From CAG-390 sp045543615 (GTDB lineage: Bacteria > Bacillota > Clostridia > Oscillospirales > CAG-272), in NCBI GenBank assembly GCA_045543615.1, contig JAZPXL010000047.1:1-36917 (forward strand): a DNA stretch of 36,917 nucleotides, given 5' to 3'. A program made the translations under genes and the position numbers. The stretch's first letter is position 1. Each line of letters begins with the position of its first letter. Positions 28,941 to 36,917 of the stretch are shown piece after piece. The notes beneath the pieces were generated by a model, which was given only the letters and a program-made list of their open reading frames with translations, was not told where the DNA came from and did not search any database.

Positions 28941-30814
28941 TGGCTGAAAATAGAAATGCTCCCGAAAGAGAGATGCCACGCATCGACATCAGAGGTGGGG
29001 GCCCCGGTGGACGAGGCAATATGAACGCCAGAATTAATGGCGAGAAGCCGAAAAATGCCGCAGCTACCATAAGTCGCCTTTTTCGCTATTCGGGCAAGAG
29101 CAGTATAGTTCTTCTTGTACTTGTTATAATAACCGTTGTAGTGACAGCTGCCGATGTCATAAGCCCGATGTTTCAACAGCTCGCAATAGACTCCTTTGTG
29201 GTGGGAGATGACGGAAGCATCAGCGTTGATTTTGAGGCTCTGTGCATTATTTTGGTGTTTATGATGGGTGCGTATGTCATTCGCTCCGTCTCGATGCTAA
29301 TTCAAGGACGGGTGGCTGCTCGTCTTGCACAGAATACGGTATATCATATTCGCAAGGATCTTTTTGAAAAAATTTCTCGTCTGCCCATAAGCTACACAGA
29401 TTCACACAGACACGGTGATATTATGAGCAGAATTACAAATGATGCCGAAAACGTGTCAACGGCTATGTCGCAATCGCTGACAGCTCTGTTTTCAGGCGTG
29501 CTGACACTCGCAGGTGCGCTTGCGATGATGCTTTATTACAGCCCCATCGTAACACTTGTTGCCGTAATAACGATTCCCCTGACGATATTAGTTTCGACAA
29601 CTCTCGCAAAATTTATGAGAAAATATTTTGCGAAGCGTCAGCGTCTTCTCGGACAGCTCAACGGGCAGGTTGAGGAGATGGTGACAGGATACAAGACGGT
29701 TGTGGCTTATGGAAAAGAGGGCGATGCTGTCGAGAAATTCTCTTCTATTTCCGATGAGTTCCGTAAATGCTCGATTTCAGCGAGGGTTTGGGGTTCAATA
29801 ATGGGTCCGCTTATGAATTTCATTGGAAATCTGCAGTATGTGCTTATTGCAGCCGCAGGTGGATATCTTATTCTGAGTGGTAAGGGTGGATTTTCAATTG
29901 GTAGCGTACAGGCTATGCTTCAATACTCAAAGAAATTCTCCCAGCCTATAAACCAGATAGCAAACCAATATTCAACCATTCTCACGGCACTTGCAGGTGC
30001 TGAGAGAATATTTGAGGTACTCGACAGCCCTCCTGAGATTGACGAGGGAGTGGTGGATATGGACGAGGGCACAATTCGTGGTGATATTGATTTCTGCGAC
30101 ATTGATTTTTCGTATGTCAAGGGACAGAAAGTTCTCTCGGGACTTAATCTATCAGTCAAGGCGGGTCAGAAGATCGCGATAGTCGGAGCGACAGGCTCAG
30201 GAAAAACAACGATAGTTAACCTGCTTACACGCTTCTATGAGCCTGACGGTGGGCATATATATATTGACGGCGTTGATATTACCACTATACCTAAGGAGAA
30301 GCTGAGGCGAGCAATTGCCATAGTGCTTCAGGACACGGTTCTTTTCTCAGACAGCATTGAGAAGAACATCAGGTACGGCAGAGAGGGTGCGAGTGACGAG
30401 GAGATACGCACAGCGGCTCACACCTCACACGCAGATTTCTTTATTGACCGTCTGCCCGATGGCTACAACACTCTCCTTGCCGAATCGGGAAGCAATCTCT
30501 CGCAGGGACAGAGGCAGTTGCTTTCCATTTCAAGAGCTGTACTTGCCGATCCTCGCATACTTATTCTTGACGAGGCAACGTCATCGGTTGACACGAGAAC
30601 GGAGATGCACATTCAAAAGGCGATGGTTGCGCTTATGAAGAACCGTACCTCGCTTATAATTGCGCATCGTCTCTCGACCATCCGTGACGCAGATATTATT
30701 GTCGTTTTGAGGGGCGGAGTTATCGTTGAATCGGGAAGCCACGAGGAGCTTTTGGCTGCAGGCGGCGAGTATTTCAAGCTTTACAGCAACCAATTTGCCG
30801 GAATCGAGACTTAA
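28940..30814 (+). CDS. Heterodimeric ABC exporter, subunit with catalytic Glu (operon B, second)
   Basis: A 624-residue half-transporter. The N-terminus has an extra cytoplasmic stretch with a Gly-rich RGGGPGGRGN patch before the first helix, comparable in place to the Asn/Arg-rich extension of its operon A counterpart. The ATPase domain has GATGSGKTT (about residue 416), signature LSQGQRQL (degenerate), Walker B LILDEATSSVD with Glu, and IAHRLSTI with the switch His. Together with the first subunit it should form one active and one inactive ATP site. The start overlaps the preceding stop by 1 nt (TAATG). GGAGGTGAGG lies upstream. Confidence 0.93.
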   Translation: MAENRNAPEREMPRIDIRGGGPGGRGNMNARINGEKPKNAAATISRLFRYSGKSSIVLLVLVIITVVVTAADVISPMFQQLAIDSFVVGDDGSISVDFEALCIILVFMMGAYVIRSVSMLIQGRVAARLAQNTVYHIRKDLFEKISRLPISYTDSHRHGDIMSRITNDAENVSTAMSQSLTALFSGVLTLAGALAMMLYYSPIVTLVAVITIPLTILVSTTLAKFMRKYFAKRQRLLGQLNGQVEEMVTGYKTVVAYGKEGDAVEKFSSISDEFRKCSISARVWGSIMGPLMNFIGNLQYVLIAAAGGYLILSGKGGFSIGSVQAMLQYSKKFSQPINQIANQYSTILTALAGAERIFEVLDSPPEIDEGVVDMDEGTIRGDIDFCDIDFSYVKGQKVLSGLNLSVKAGQKIAIVGATGSGKTTIVNLLTRFYEPDGGHIYIDGVDITTIPKEKLRRAIAIVLQDTVLFSDSIEKNIRYGREGASDEEIRTAAHTSHADFFIDRLPDGYNTLLAESGSNLSQGQRQLLSISRAVLADPRILILDEATSSVDTRTEMHIQKAMVALMKNRTSLIIAHRLSTIRDADIIVVLRGGVIVESGSHEELLAAGGEYFKLYSNQFAGIET

Positions 30815-30815
30815 A

Positions 30816-31589
30816 ATGATAAGCGAGATTGAAAGAGAGAGATTTCGCCGTATTTGCCTTGATGTGCTATCGCAAAAGAGTGGCGAGGACGGTGGAATAG
30901 GCACTCTCAACGAAAAAAGACTTCATATTGCCCTCAAGCGTTTTGTCTGTCCCGATGAGACGAAATATGAGGTGGAAATGGGTGGGCGCATTGTCGCTGA
31001 TGTATTTTTTGATGACGAGATCTTCGAGATCCAGACAGGTTCGCTCTACCCACTTTCAAAGAAGCTTGAGTATTATATAAACAATACGCCATACCATATA
31101 ACTGTTGTCCATCCGATAGCAAAGAAGCGCACGAAAATATGGATAGATCCTGAAACGGGAGTGGCAGGCGAGCCTGTGCGCTCACCGAGAGGAGAAACGC
31201 TGTCTGACGGAGCGTCGGAGCTGATATATATTTCCGATTACCTTTGTAGTGGCAGAGTAAGCGTGTGGTTCTTGCTCATAGAGGAGGAGGAATACAGATT
31301 TCTTGACGGACGAGGACGTGACAAAAAACGCCATTCGAGCCGTTTTGAGAGATTGCCCGTTGACATTCTTGACGAGGTGGTGCTTGCGGAGAGGGTCGAT
31401 TATTTCGCTCTTCTGCCGGATAGTCTGCCCGAAAGCTTTACGGCTGAGGAGTACAGACGTGCTGCAAAGCGAGCACGTGGCAGGCGAGTATATATGGCAC
31501 TTGGCGCACTTGAGCGTGTTGGTGTTATTGAGCCTGACGGAAACAGAGGGCGAGCGAAACGCTGGCGTAGAGTAAAAGAAAAAATCTGA
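30816..31589 (+). CDS. Putative PD-(D/E)XK nuclease-like protein with C-terminal winged helix
   Basis: A 257-residue protein starting 1 nt after the exporter stop. The N-terminal part has RLHIALKRFVCPD, then GGRIVADVFFDDEIFEIQTG: an Asp followed by E-I-Q, as in PD-(D/E)XK-type nuclease cores where the last Lys can be Gln (known in CoiA-like proteins). LYPLSKKLEYYI then PYHITVVHPIAKKRTKI continue the alpha/beta core. The C-terminal 60 residues (EEYRRAAKRARGRRVYMALGALERVGVIE and a basic tail) look like a winged helix. The ribosome site is weak, so translation may depend on coupling to the exporter. Function is inference; it is not a usual partner of drug exporters. Confidence 0.6.
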   Translation: MISEIERERFRRICLDVLSQKSGEDGGIGTLNEKRLHIALKRFVCPDETKYEVEMGGRIVADVFFDDEIFEIQTGSLYPLSKKLEYYINNTPYHITVVHPIAKKRTKIWIDPETGVAGEPVRSPRGETLSDGASELIYISDYLCSGRVSVWFLLIEEEEYRFLDGRGRDKKRHSSRFERLPVDILDEVVLAERVDYFALLPDSLPESFTAEEYRRAAKRARGRRVYMALGALERVGVIEPDGNRGRAKRWRRVKEKI

Positions 31590-31607
31590 CCGAAAGGTCA
31601 GATTTTT
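31581..31607. terminator. Terminator at the end of operon B
   Basis: AAAATCTGACC-GAAA-GGTCAGATTTTT. The stem includes the stop codon of the nuclease-like gene. It can also act for the convergent aminotransferase gene that ends at 31627. Confidence 0.9.
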
Positions 31608-31626
31608 CTTTATATCAGATATTTGA

Positions 31627-32835
31627 TTACTGTCTGTATGTAGAGAGGAAGTCTCCGATATCACGGACAGCCTGAGCAAGACGTTCAGCCTCGGGAAGCA
31701 TAACGATACGGAAATGGTCGGGAGTCTGCCAATCAAAGCCACTACCGGGAACTATGAAGATGTGCTTTTCGTGGAGAAGGTCAAATGCAAACTGCTTGTC
31801 GCTTGTGATGTTGAACTTCTTGATATCGAGCTTCGGGAAGACGTAGAAGGATGCGTTGTTCTTTACACAGCTGATTCCGTCAATCTTTGCAAGCTCACGC
31901 ATTGTAGCTTCTCTCTGCTCATAAATACGGCCACCGGGGCTGATCATAGCACGTGTGCTGTCGGGGTCAGCAAGTGCCGCAGGAATAACGAGCTGGGAGA
32001 GAGCGTTGGAGCACAGACGCATAGCTGCGAGCTGGAAGATGCCCTCAATATAGTCATCAGCCTTGCCACGAGGGCCACTGATTACCATCCAACCACAACG
32101 GAAGCCACATACGCAGTGGGACTTGGAGAGTCCGTTGAAGGTGATTGTGAGAAGATCGGGAGCAAGTGTAGCTGTCGAGATGTGCTCAAGGCCGTCCATA
32201 ACAAGACGGTCATAAATTTCGTCAGAGAAGAGAATGAGGTTGTTTTCTCTTGCGAGAGCGACGATCTGCTCAAGAAGCTCCTTGGGGTAAAGAACGCCTG
32301 TGGGGTTGTTGGGGTTGATAATAACGATAGCTCTTGTGCGAGATGTGATCTTGCTTCTCATATCGTCAATATCGGGGAACCAGTTCTGCTTTTCATCGCA
32401 GATATAGAATACAGGCTTGCCGCCTGCTATGTATGCAGAGTTGCTCCACAGAGAATAGCTGGGCGCAGGCATAAGGATTTCGTCACCGTCATTGAGAAGA
32501 GCAGTCAGAGCCATACTTACAAGCTCGCTGACGCCGTTACCGATATAAACATCGTCAGGTGTGATACCCTCAAAGCCCTTGCTCTTGTGGTACTCGCAGA
32601 TAGCCTGACGGGCTGCGGGCATACCCTTGAGGTCGCAATATCCGACAGCACGGTCAGCACCCTCATAGAGAGCACGGCGAACGCTTTCGGGCATTTCAAA
32701 TCCGAATGTGGGAGGGTTACCTGTATTAAGTCTGAGGACATCGATGCCCTCTCTGATCATACGCTGAGATTCGGTATACAAAGGGCCACGAATATCAGAA
32801 TGAACGTGACTGAGTTTATTTGCGCGCTGGATCAT
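31627..32835 (-). CDS. alaA: Class I/II aminotransferase, AlaA-type (glutamate-pyruvate)
   Basis: A 402-residue PLP enzyme. It follows E. coli AlaA closely along its length: DIRGPLYTE, LNTGNPPTFGF, GYCDLKG, DVYIGNGVSELV, NPNNPTG at 174-180, SDEIYDR with the PLP-binding Asp205 and Tyr208, and FNGLSKSH with the Schiff-base Lys238, then GFRCGWMV with the phosphate-binding Arg. It would interconvert alanine/2-oxoglutarate and pyruvate/glutamate in the cytoplasm. AAGGAG lies 7 nt before the ATG. Monocistronic with its own promoter. One oddity is HCVCGFR after the active Lys, where two Cys replace the usual RVA residues. Confidence 0.93.
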   Translation of the reverse strand: MIQRANKLSHVHSDIRGPLYTESQRMIREGIDVLRLNTGNPPTFGFEMPESVRRALYEGADRAVGYCDLKGMPAARQAICEYHKSKGFEGITPDDVYIGNGVSELVSMALTALLNDGDEILMPAPSYSLWSNSAYIAGGKPVFYICDEKQNWFPDIDDMRSKITSRTRAIVIINPNNPTGVLYPKELLEQIVALARENNLILFSDEIYDRLVMDGLEHISTATLAPDLLTITFNGLSKSHCVCGFRCGWMVISGPRGKADDYIEGIFQLAAMRLCSNALSQLVIPAALADPDSTRAMISPGGRIYEQREATMRELAKIDGISCVKNNASFYVFPKLDIKKFNITSDKQFAFDLLHEKHIFIVPGSGFDWQTPDHFRIVMLPEAERLAQAVRDIGDFLSTYRQ

Positions 32836-32870
32836 TGTATTTCTCCTTGAAAATGATTTTTTACCGTATC

Positions 32871-32899
32871 ATTGTATCATTTTATGCGCCAATTGTCAA
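32871..32899 (-). promoter_or_regulatory. Promoter of alaA
   Basis: On the minus strand TTGACA (32894-32899), 17-nt spacer, TACAAT (32871-32876). The -35 lies within an inverted repeat CCAATT-N8-AATTGG (32889-32908), a possible operator. Confidence 0.82.
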
Positions 32900-32966
32900 T
32901 AGAATTGGTAAAAAATTTGCAGAAATGAAAGAATAAATACAAATTCTTGCAAATGAATTTTTCTTC

Positions 32967-33023
32967 TTGACATCCGGCAGTTTTTATGTTATAATGCAAC
33001 TGATAAGTGCCACGTTTGGTGGC
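32967..33023 (+). promoter_or_regulatory. Consensus promoter and leader hairpin of the solute-binding protein gene
   Basis: TTGACA (32967-32972), 17-nt spacer, TATAAT (32990-32995). The leader hairpin GCCAC-GTTTG-GTGGC (33009-33023) lies about 7 nt past the expected start site. Confidence 0.87.
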
Positions 33024-33040
33024 GAAGACAAAAGGAGAAA

Positions 33041-34513
33041 ATGATGAAAAAAACATTCTTTAGAATTTTGGCTGTTTGTCTTTTGCTCCTCGTTTTGATC
33101 ACACCTCTTGTAGCGTGCGTACAAAATGAGGTAGGTGGGGACGATACAACCACCACCCCCACGGCCGACACAACACGTGGACTTTATGATGAAAACGGAT
33201 ATCTCAACGATGATATTCCTGCTACGTCTCGCATTGATGATACAGTTTCCATTCTCTATTGGGAGGATTGTGAGAACGTCGAGTTCTTTGTTGATGAGTC
33301 ATCGGGCGATATTGTTGAAGAAGCTATCATAAAGAGAAATACGGTAGCTGAAAGTAGACTTGGTGTGACGATGGAGTTCCTTCCCACGCCCGGTAACTAT
33401 GAAAACCGTGACGCATACCTTACCACAGTTAGTAATGAGACTAAGAGTGGTGGTGGTGATTATGATATTTACGCCGCATACTCTATGTCGATTGCAACTA
33501 TTGCAAGCAAGGGCTATTGCGCAAACCTGCGTGACTTTGACATTATTGATTTTGAAAAGCCCTGGTGGCCTGAAAACCTCGTTAAAGAGGCATCGGTTGG
33601 AGACGCACTCTATTTCGCATCGGGCGACCTCTCGACCACAATGCTTTACAAGATGTACGCAATGTTCTTCAACAAGAAGATAGTTTCCGACAGAGGACTT
33701 GAAGATCCTTATGCTCTTGTAAACAGCGATAACTGGACTTTTGAATCATTCTTTGGACTTATGAAGATGATGGGTGTTGCCGATTCCTCCGATCCCGGAT
33801 CGGCTGAATACGGATTTGCAAGCCGTGCAGACGTTCACTTTGACCCATTCTTCTTTGCCGCAGGACTTCACACAACGGAGCGCAATGAGGATGGTATTCC
33901 CGTAGTTTCGCCCTCATTTGGCAGCGAGCGCACAGATACTATTATTCAGCAGCTCAACTCCTATCTCCACGGTGGATATGCTATTCTTAACGATGGCAGC
34001 AAGACCTTTGTGAACGGCCGTGCGCTCTTTGCGCTTGAGCGCGCCGACTTTGGTAGTAAGTATCTTGGTGGTCAGGTTGATTTTGAGTACGGAATTGTTC
34101 CTACTCCCAAGTATGATACAAACCAAGAGGAATACTATACAACATTGGGCTTCCCCCACACTCTCTACGCTATCAGTGCAAAGGCAACTAATCCTGAGGA
34201 TTGCGCACTTTTGCTTGAGTGCCTCTGCTCTGAGGGATACAGAACTATCACTCCCGCTCTCTTTGAGCTGACGATGAAGACGAGATATACAACCGATAGC
34301 GATGCCGGCAGAATGTTTGACATCATTCGCAAGAGTGTAGTATTCGATTTCGGTCGCATATATTGCACAGACCTCAACGAAATTACCTGGCAGACCTTCC
34401 GTTTCCAGCTTCGTGACAATGGCGCAGGTATTTCCAACAGCTTCTCTGTAACAAAGCGAGTTCTTGAAAAGAGACTTGCGGCGTTGCTTCTGGCCTTTGA
34501 GGAGATAAAATAA
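33041..34513 (+). CDS. Extracellular solute-binding lipoprotein (ABC importer type, orphan)
   Basis: A 490-residue exported lipoprotein: Lys-Lys, hydrophobic core and the lipobox LVAC with Cys26, followed by a Thr/Asp-rich linker. The rest resembles family 1 sugar-type substrate-binding proteins (DTVSILYWEDCENVEFFVDE, AAYSMSIATIASKGYCANL, LYFASGDLSTTMLYKMYAMFFNKKIV, DNWTFESFFGLMKMM). These bind carbohydrates or oligopeptides and deliver them to a permease. No permease or ATPase gene is adjacent, so it must work with a transporter elsewhere or only as a sensor/binding protein. AAAGGAG fits the second ATG (33044) slightly better than the first. Ends before a strong terminator. Confidence 0.87.
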   Translation: MMKKTFFRILAVCLLLLVLITPLVACVQNEVGGDDTTTTPTADTTRGLYDENGYLNDDIPATSRIDDTVSILYWEDCENVEFFVDESSGDIVEEAIIKRNTVAESRLGVTMEFLPTPGNYENRDAYLTTVSNETKSGGGDYDIYAAYSMSIATIASKGYCANLRDFDIIDFEKPWWPENLVKEASVGDALYFASGDLSTTMLYKMYAMFFNKKIVSDRGLEDPYALVNSDNWTFESFFGLMKMMGVADSSDPGSAEYGFASRADVHFDPFFFAAGLHTTERNEDGIPVVSPSFGSERTDTIIQQLNSYLHGGYAILNDGSKTFVNGRALFALERADFGSKYLGGQVDFEYGIVPTPKYDTNQEEYYTTLGFPHTLYAISAKATNPEDCALLLECLCSEGYRTITPALFELTMKTRYTTDSDAGRMFDIIRKSVVFDFGRIYCTDLNEITWQTFRFQLRDNGAGISNSFSVTKRVLEKRLAALLLAFEEIK

Positions 34514-34527
34514 GTATTTAAATACAT

Positions 34528-34560
34528 AACTCCCACCACGAAAGTGGTGGGAGTTTTCTT
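34528..34560. terminator. Bidirectional terminator after the solute-binding protein gene
   Basis: AACTCCCACCAC-GAAA-GTGGTGGGAGTT (34528-34555) followed by TTCTTTTT. The convergent helicase gene stops at 34573. Confidence 0.93.
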
Positions 34561-34572
34561 TTTGATGATAAA

Positions 34573-36917
34573 TCAGGTAAGCTCGATCTCTCCCTTGAGG
34601 CGTGCAAGCGCACGGTCAAGAACGGCAAAGAGACGATCATTTGGTCTTTCATAACCGATCTGACGGAGCAGTATGAGATAAAGCTCGAAACGGTCAGTCT
34701 CCCCTGTCTTTCCGACAATCTCACGGATTCCGTTGGCAAGCTCGTCAGGTGCGATATCACGGATATCACGCATTATACCCGACATATTATCCGGAACACG
34801 GAGTCTCGGAACAGGCAGACTGTCGAGGTAGAGGAAATCTCCTCCCTCGCTTATTCCCATTCGCTTGCAGAAAATAAGGTCTGACGCAAATTCTGCCTCG
34901 ACATTACATCCGGGATCTGTGCGACGATAGATGTGAGCAACACGGCTTTCCATCCATTTGATCGAAACGGGTGACTCAACCTCGAGAATTTGCTTGACTA
35001 TCTTTGGTACGCTGTATTCACACTCACGCTCGATGGACTCAACAGTTATGAGATGGTACGGTGGCAGGTCAAAGAAATTGTCAAACTTTGCCTTAAGTCC
35101 CACAGGTGGCTTTGGCGCAAAGAATGCAGAGGGAGTGGGCGTAGGCTCGTCGGCAGGAGTAGCAACAGGCTCTGCTTCAACCACTACCTCAGGTTCAGCC
35201 ACGACATCGGGTTTAACTGCTGTTTCGGCTTCAGTCATCACTTCGGGAATGATTTCAGGGTCAACTTCAGCCGCCACTTCGGGTTCAACCATCACCTTGG
35301 GAGCAATTTCGGGCTCGGTCGCAACCACCGGCGCAACTGTTGGTTTTGTTTCGGGTACCGATTCGGAGATCGTGATAGCCTCGACAGGTGCGACGGCAAA
35401 GCTTTCGGTGGTGGGTGTTGTGGATTTTGGAGCTGTTTGGGTAGGCACTTGGGGAGCGAGAGTGAGTTTCTCTGCCTCTATTGCAGCCTCTACTGCATCA
35501 AGCAGACGTTTGCCCTCAACGCTCTTATTTCTGTACCAATCTGCAGACCAAATACGGTAGTGTGACCATCCCATATTTTCGAGTATAGAACGGCGCAGAC
35601 GGTCACGGTCACGGACGGTCGTTGCTATTCTGTACGCGCTTCCATCGCATTCGATGGCAAGAAGATGGTCGTCTGTATTTGGTGAACGAAGCGCAAGCTC
35701 GACCTTAAAGCTTGAAAATCCGATGTTTCTGTCGATAATATAGCCTGCAGAGGTAAGAAAATCATATATTTCGTCCTCAAACTCGCTTGTGTGCTCAACA
35801 AACGGAGTTATGCTCTCGCTTCTCGTGAAAGCGATATTGCCGTTTTCAGCGAAATCAAGGTATTCACGAAGAAGTCTTGCGCCCTTTGATTCTGTTCGGC
35901 TTGTGTCGATATCGGTGTAGTGCATTGATGTGACAAGCTGAACATTGTGCTTTGCACGAGTGACGGCAACGTTAAGTCTGCGCTCGCCACCCTCACGGTT
36001 GAGGGGACCGAAGTTCATAAGCAGCTTGCCGTCGCTATCGTGAGCGTATGCTATGCTGAAAATTATCGTGTCACGCTCGTCTCCCTGAACTGTCTCAAGG
36101 TTCTTGATGAAGAACGGCTCGTCACCGTCAGCCCCAAAGAACGCCTCCTTTGAGTGATCGGTCTTTCTGCGACGGGCAAGAAGTCTTTCGATCAATGCTT
36201 GTTGTGAGATGCTGAACGCAACAACGCCAATGCTTCTTTCGGGATATTTTTCAATATTCTCGAAGATGAGATCGACTATATATTCAGCTTCAGCACGGTT
36301 TGTCTTGCTCTTTCTGTCGAAAACGCCATCTACATAATGGTAGTCAACGCCAACGAAGCTTGTGTCAGACTTTGCTGACGGGAAAGTTACAAGGTCGCCG
36401 TCATAGAAGTTTTTGTTTGAGAATGTGATCAGCTGTTCGTATCTGCTACGGTAATGCCAACGAAGTCTTCTTGTTGGGAAGAGAGTTGAGCAGAGGTCGA
36501 GGATGGACTCGAAGTCGAGCAGATTGTCATCATCTGCCTCCTCGTCGCTCTCCGTTACCGAGGTGAAGAAATTGCTCGGTGGCATCTGGCGTGAGTCACC
36601 GACAACGATGAGCTGTTTTGAACGGTATATTGCGCCGATCGCATCCTGTGGGAATATCTGTGATGCCTCGTCAAAGATCACCACGTCAAAGGTCATATCC
36701 GCGCTAAGATAGGTGCTTACGCTAAGAGGCGACATAAGAAAGCAGGGCTTAAGCGTAAGGGCAAGCTCCGACACCTCGGAAAGGAGGGCGCGGATGCTTT
36801 TTTGCTTGCGCTTTTTCTCTCCCTCTCTCAAAAGGACGGATATTTCGCTGCCCTGGGTTATCATATCCGTTTCGGGTCTTTTCTCTGAAAGCCGCGCCTT
36901 GATAAGAGCCTTGTTTA
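34573..36917 (-). CDS. Large SF1 helicase with restriction-endonuclease-like and DUF3320-type domains (5' end outside window)
   Basis: The frame is open to the window edge, so at least 781 C-terminal residues of a bigger protein are seen; related DUF4011-type helicases are often near 2000 residues. In order: helicase motif II FDVVIFDEASQ, then IVVGDSRQMPPSNFF (motif III), the second RecA fold with TVQGDERDTIIFSIAYA and RRLNVAVTRAKHNVQLV (motifs V-VI); an endonuclease-like MTES_1575/Vsr-type domain (FEDEIYDFLTSAGYIIDRNIGFSSFKVELAL then LAIECDGSAYR); a long Pro/Glu/Val-rich low-complexity linker (about 35085-35450); and a DUF3320-like C-terminus (ITVESIERECEYSVPKIVKQ). Such enzymes likely process nucleic acid and some occur in phage-defence loci, but defence is inference. 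Walker A is outside the window. Confidence 0.88.
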   Translation of the reverse strand, partial: NKALIKARLSEKRPETDMITQGSEISVLLREGEKKRKQKSIRALLSEVSELALTLKPCFLMSPLSVSTYLSADMTFDVVIFDEASQIFPQDAIGAIYRSKQLIVVGDSRQMPPSNFFTSVTESDEEADDDNLLDFESILDLCSTLFPTRRLRWHYRSRYEQLITFSNKNFYDGDLVTFPSAKSDTSFVGVDYHYVDGVFDRKSKTNRAEAEYIVDLIFENIEKYPERSIGVVAFSISQQALIERLLARRRKTDHSKEAFFGADGDEPFFIKNLETVQGDERDTIIFSIAYAHDSDGKLLMNFGPLNREGGERRLNVAVTRAKHNVQLVTSMHYTDIDTSRTESKGARLLREYLDFAENGNIAFTRSESITPFVEHTSEFEDEIYDFLTSAGYIIDRNIGFSSFKVELALRSPNTDDHLLAIECDGSAYRIATTVRDRDRLRRSILENMGWSHYRIWSADWYRNKSVEGKRLLDAVEAAIEAEKLTLAPQVPTQTAPKSTTPTTESFAVAPVEAITISESVPETKPTVAPVVATEPEIAPKVMVEPEVAAEVDPEIIPEVMTEAETAVKPDVVAEPEVVVEAEPVATPADEPTPTPSAFFAPKPPVGLKAKFDNFFDLPPYHLITVESIERECEYSVPKIVKQILEVESPVSIKWMESRVAHIYRRTDPGCNVEAEFASDLIFCKRMGISEGGDFLYLDSLPVPRLRVPDNMSGIMRDIRDIAPDELANGIREIVGKTGETDRFELYLILLRQIGYERPNDRLFAVLDRALARLKGEIELT

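Noticed and set aside
31714..32850. 378-codon plus-strand open frame opposite the aminotransferase
   Set aside because: The minus-strand frame matches AlaA along its whole length with all PLP-site residues; the plus frame has no ribosome site and runs through the alaA promoter side.

Overview
The window reads as a chromosomal segment from a strictly anaerobic, spore-forming Clostridia (Eubacteriales) bacterium, probably an uncultured gut or rumen lineage. The grounds are a six-gene Rnf complex in clostridial order (C-D-G-E-A-B), a SpoIVB-type sporulation protease, a CotJC/rubrerythrin-like ferritin-fold protein, strong AGGAGG-type ribosome sites, and many near-consensus sigma-A promoters (TTGACA-17-TATAAT). 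The species cannot be named from the sequence alone.

Layout. 1-221: 3' end of a membrane protein. 222-911: gene-free region with hairpins and a 3-unit structured repeat array (period 168), bracketed by two copies of a 36-nt terminator hairpin. 912-1063: tRNA-Glu and tRNA-Met, directly abutting and read leftward. 1272-6580: rnfCDGEAB, a ferredoxin:NAD+ oxidoreductase ion pump. 6623-8575: ABC-F ATPase (minus). 8670-8763: a dyad-symmetric element with two face-to-face consensus promoters. 8817-9380: small sigma-region-4-like HTH protein. 9544-12724: tandem pair of secreted, C-terminally anchored repeat proteins. 12790-16881: MarR plus heterodimeric ABC exporter operon (minus). 17013-17492: ferritin-like protein (minus). 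17679-21435: MoxR/DUF58/membrane protein operon. 21477-22274: unknown protein (minus). 22397-24145: phenylacetate-CoA ligase plus ACT protein (minus). 24314-25267: AT-rich beta-propeller-like gene between two copies of a 43-nt hairpin repeat. 25321-26382: SpoIVB-like protease (minus). 26634-31589: second MarR plus ABC exporter operon, ending in a nuclease-like gene. 31627-32835: AlaA-type aminotransferase (minus). 33041-34513: orphan solute-binding lipoprotein. 34573-36917: C-terminal part of a giant SF1 helicase/nuclease-like protein, cut by the window edge.

How the genes relate. Rnf couples ferredoxin oxidation to NAD+ reduction and ion export. The aminotransferase and PaaK/ACT pair fit amino-acid fermentation. 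Two independently regulated MarR/ABC-ABC operons with matching nucleotide-site asymmetry, plus an ABC-F protein, suggest a strong investment in drug or stress tolerance.

The least explained parts are the symmetric twin-promoter element with three GAAC-N4-GTTC boxes (8631-8888), the tRNA-adjacent repeat array that carries split pieces of the tRNA-Glu T-arm, the paired hairpins around the beta-propeller gene, and the twin surface proteins with identical Gly-Gly-Cys/hydrophobic/Lys-Lys tails. All functional calls come from reading motifs by eye; no database search was run.
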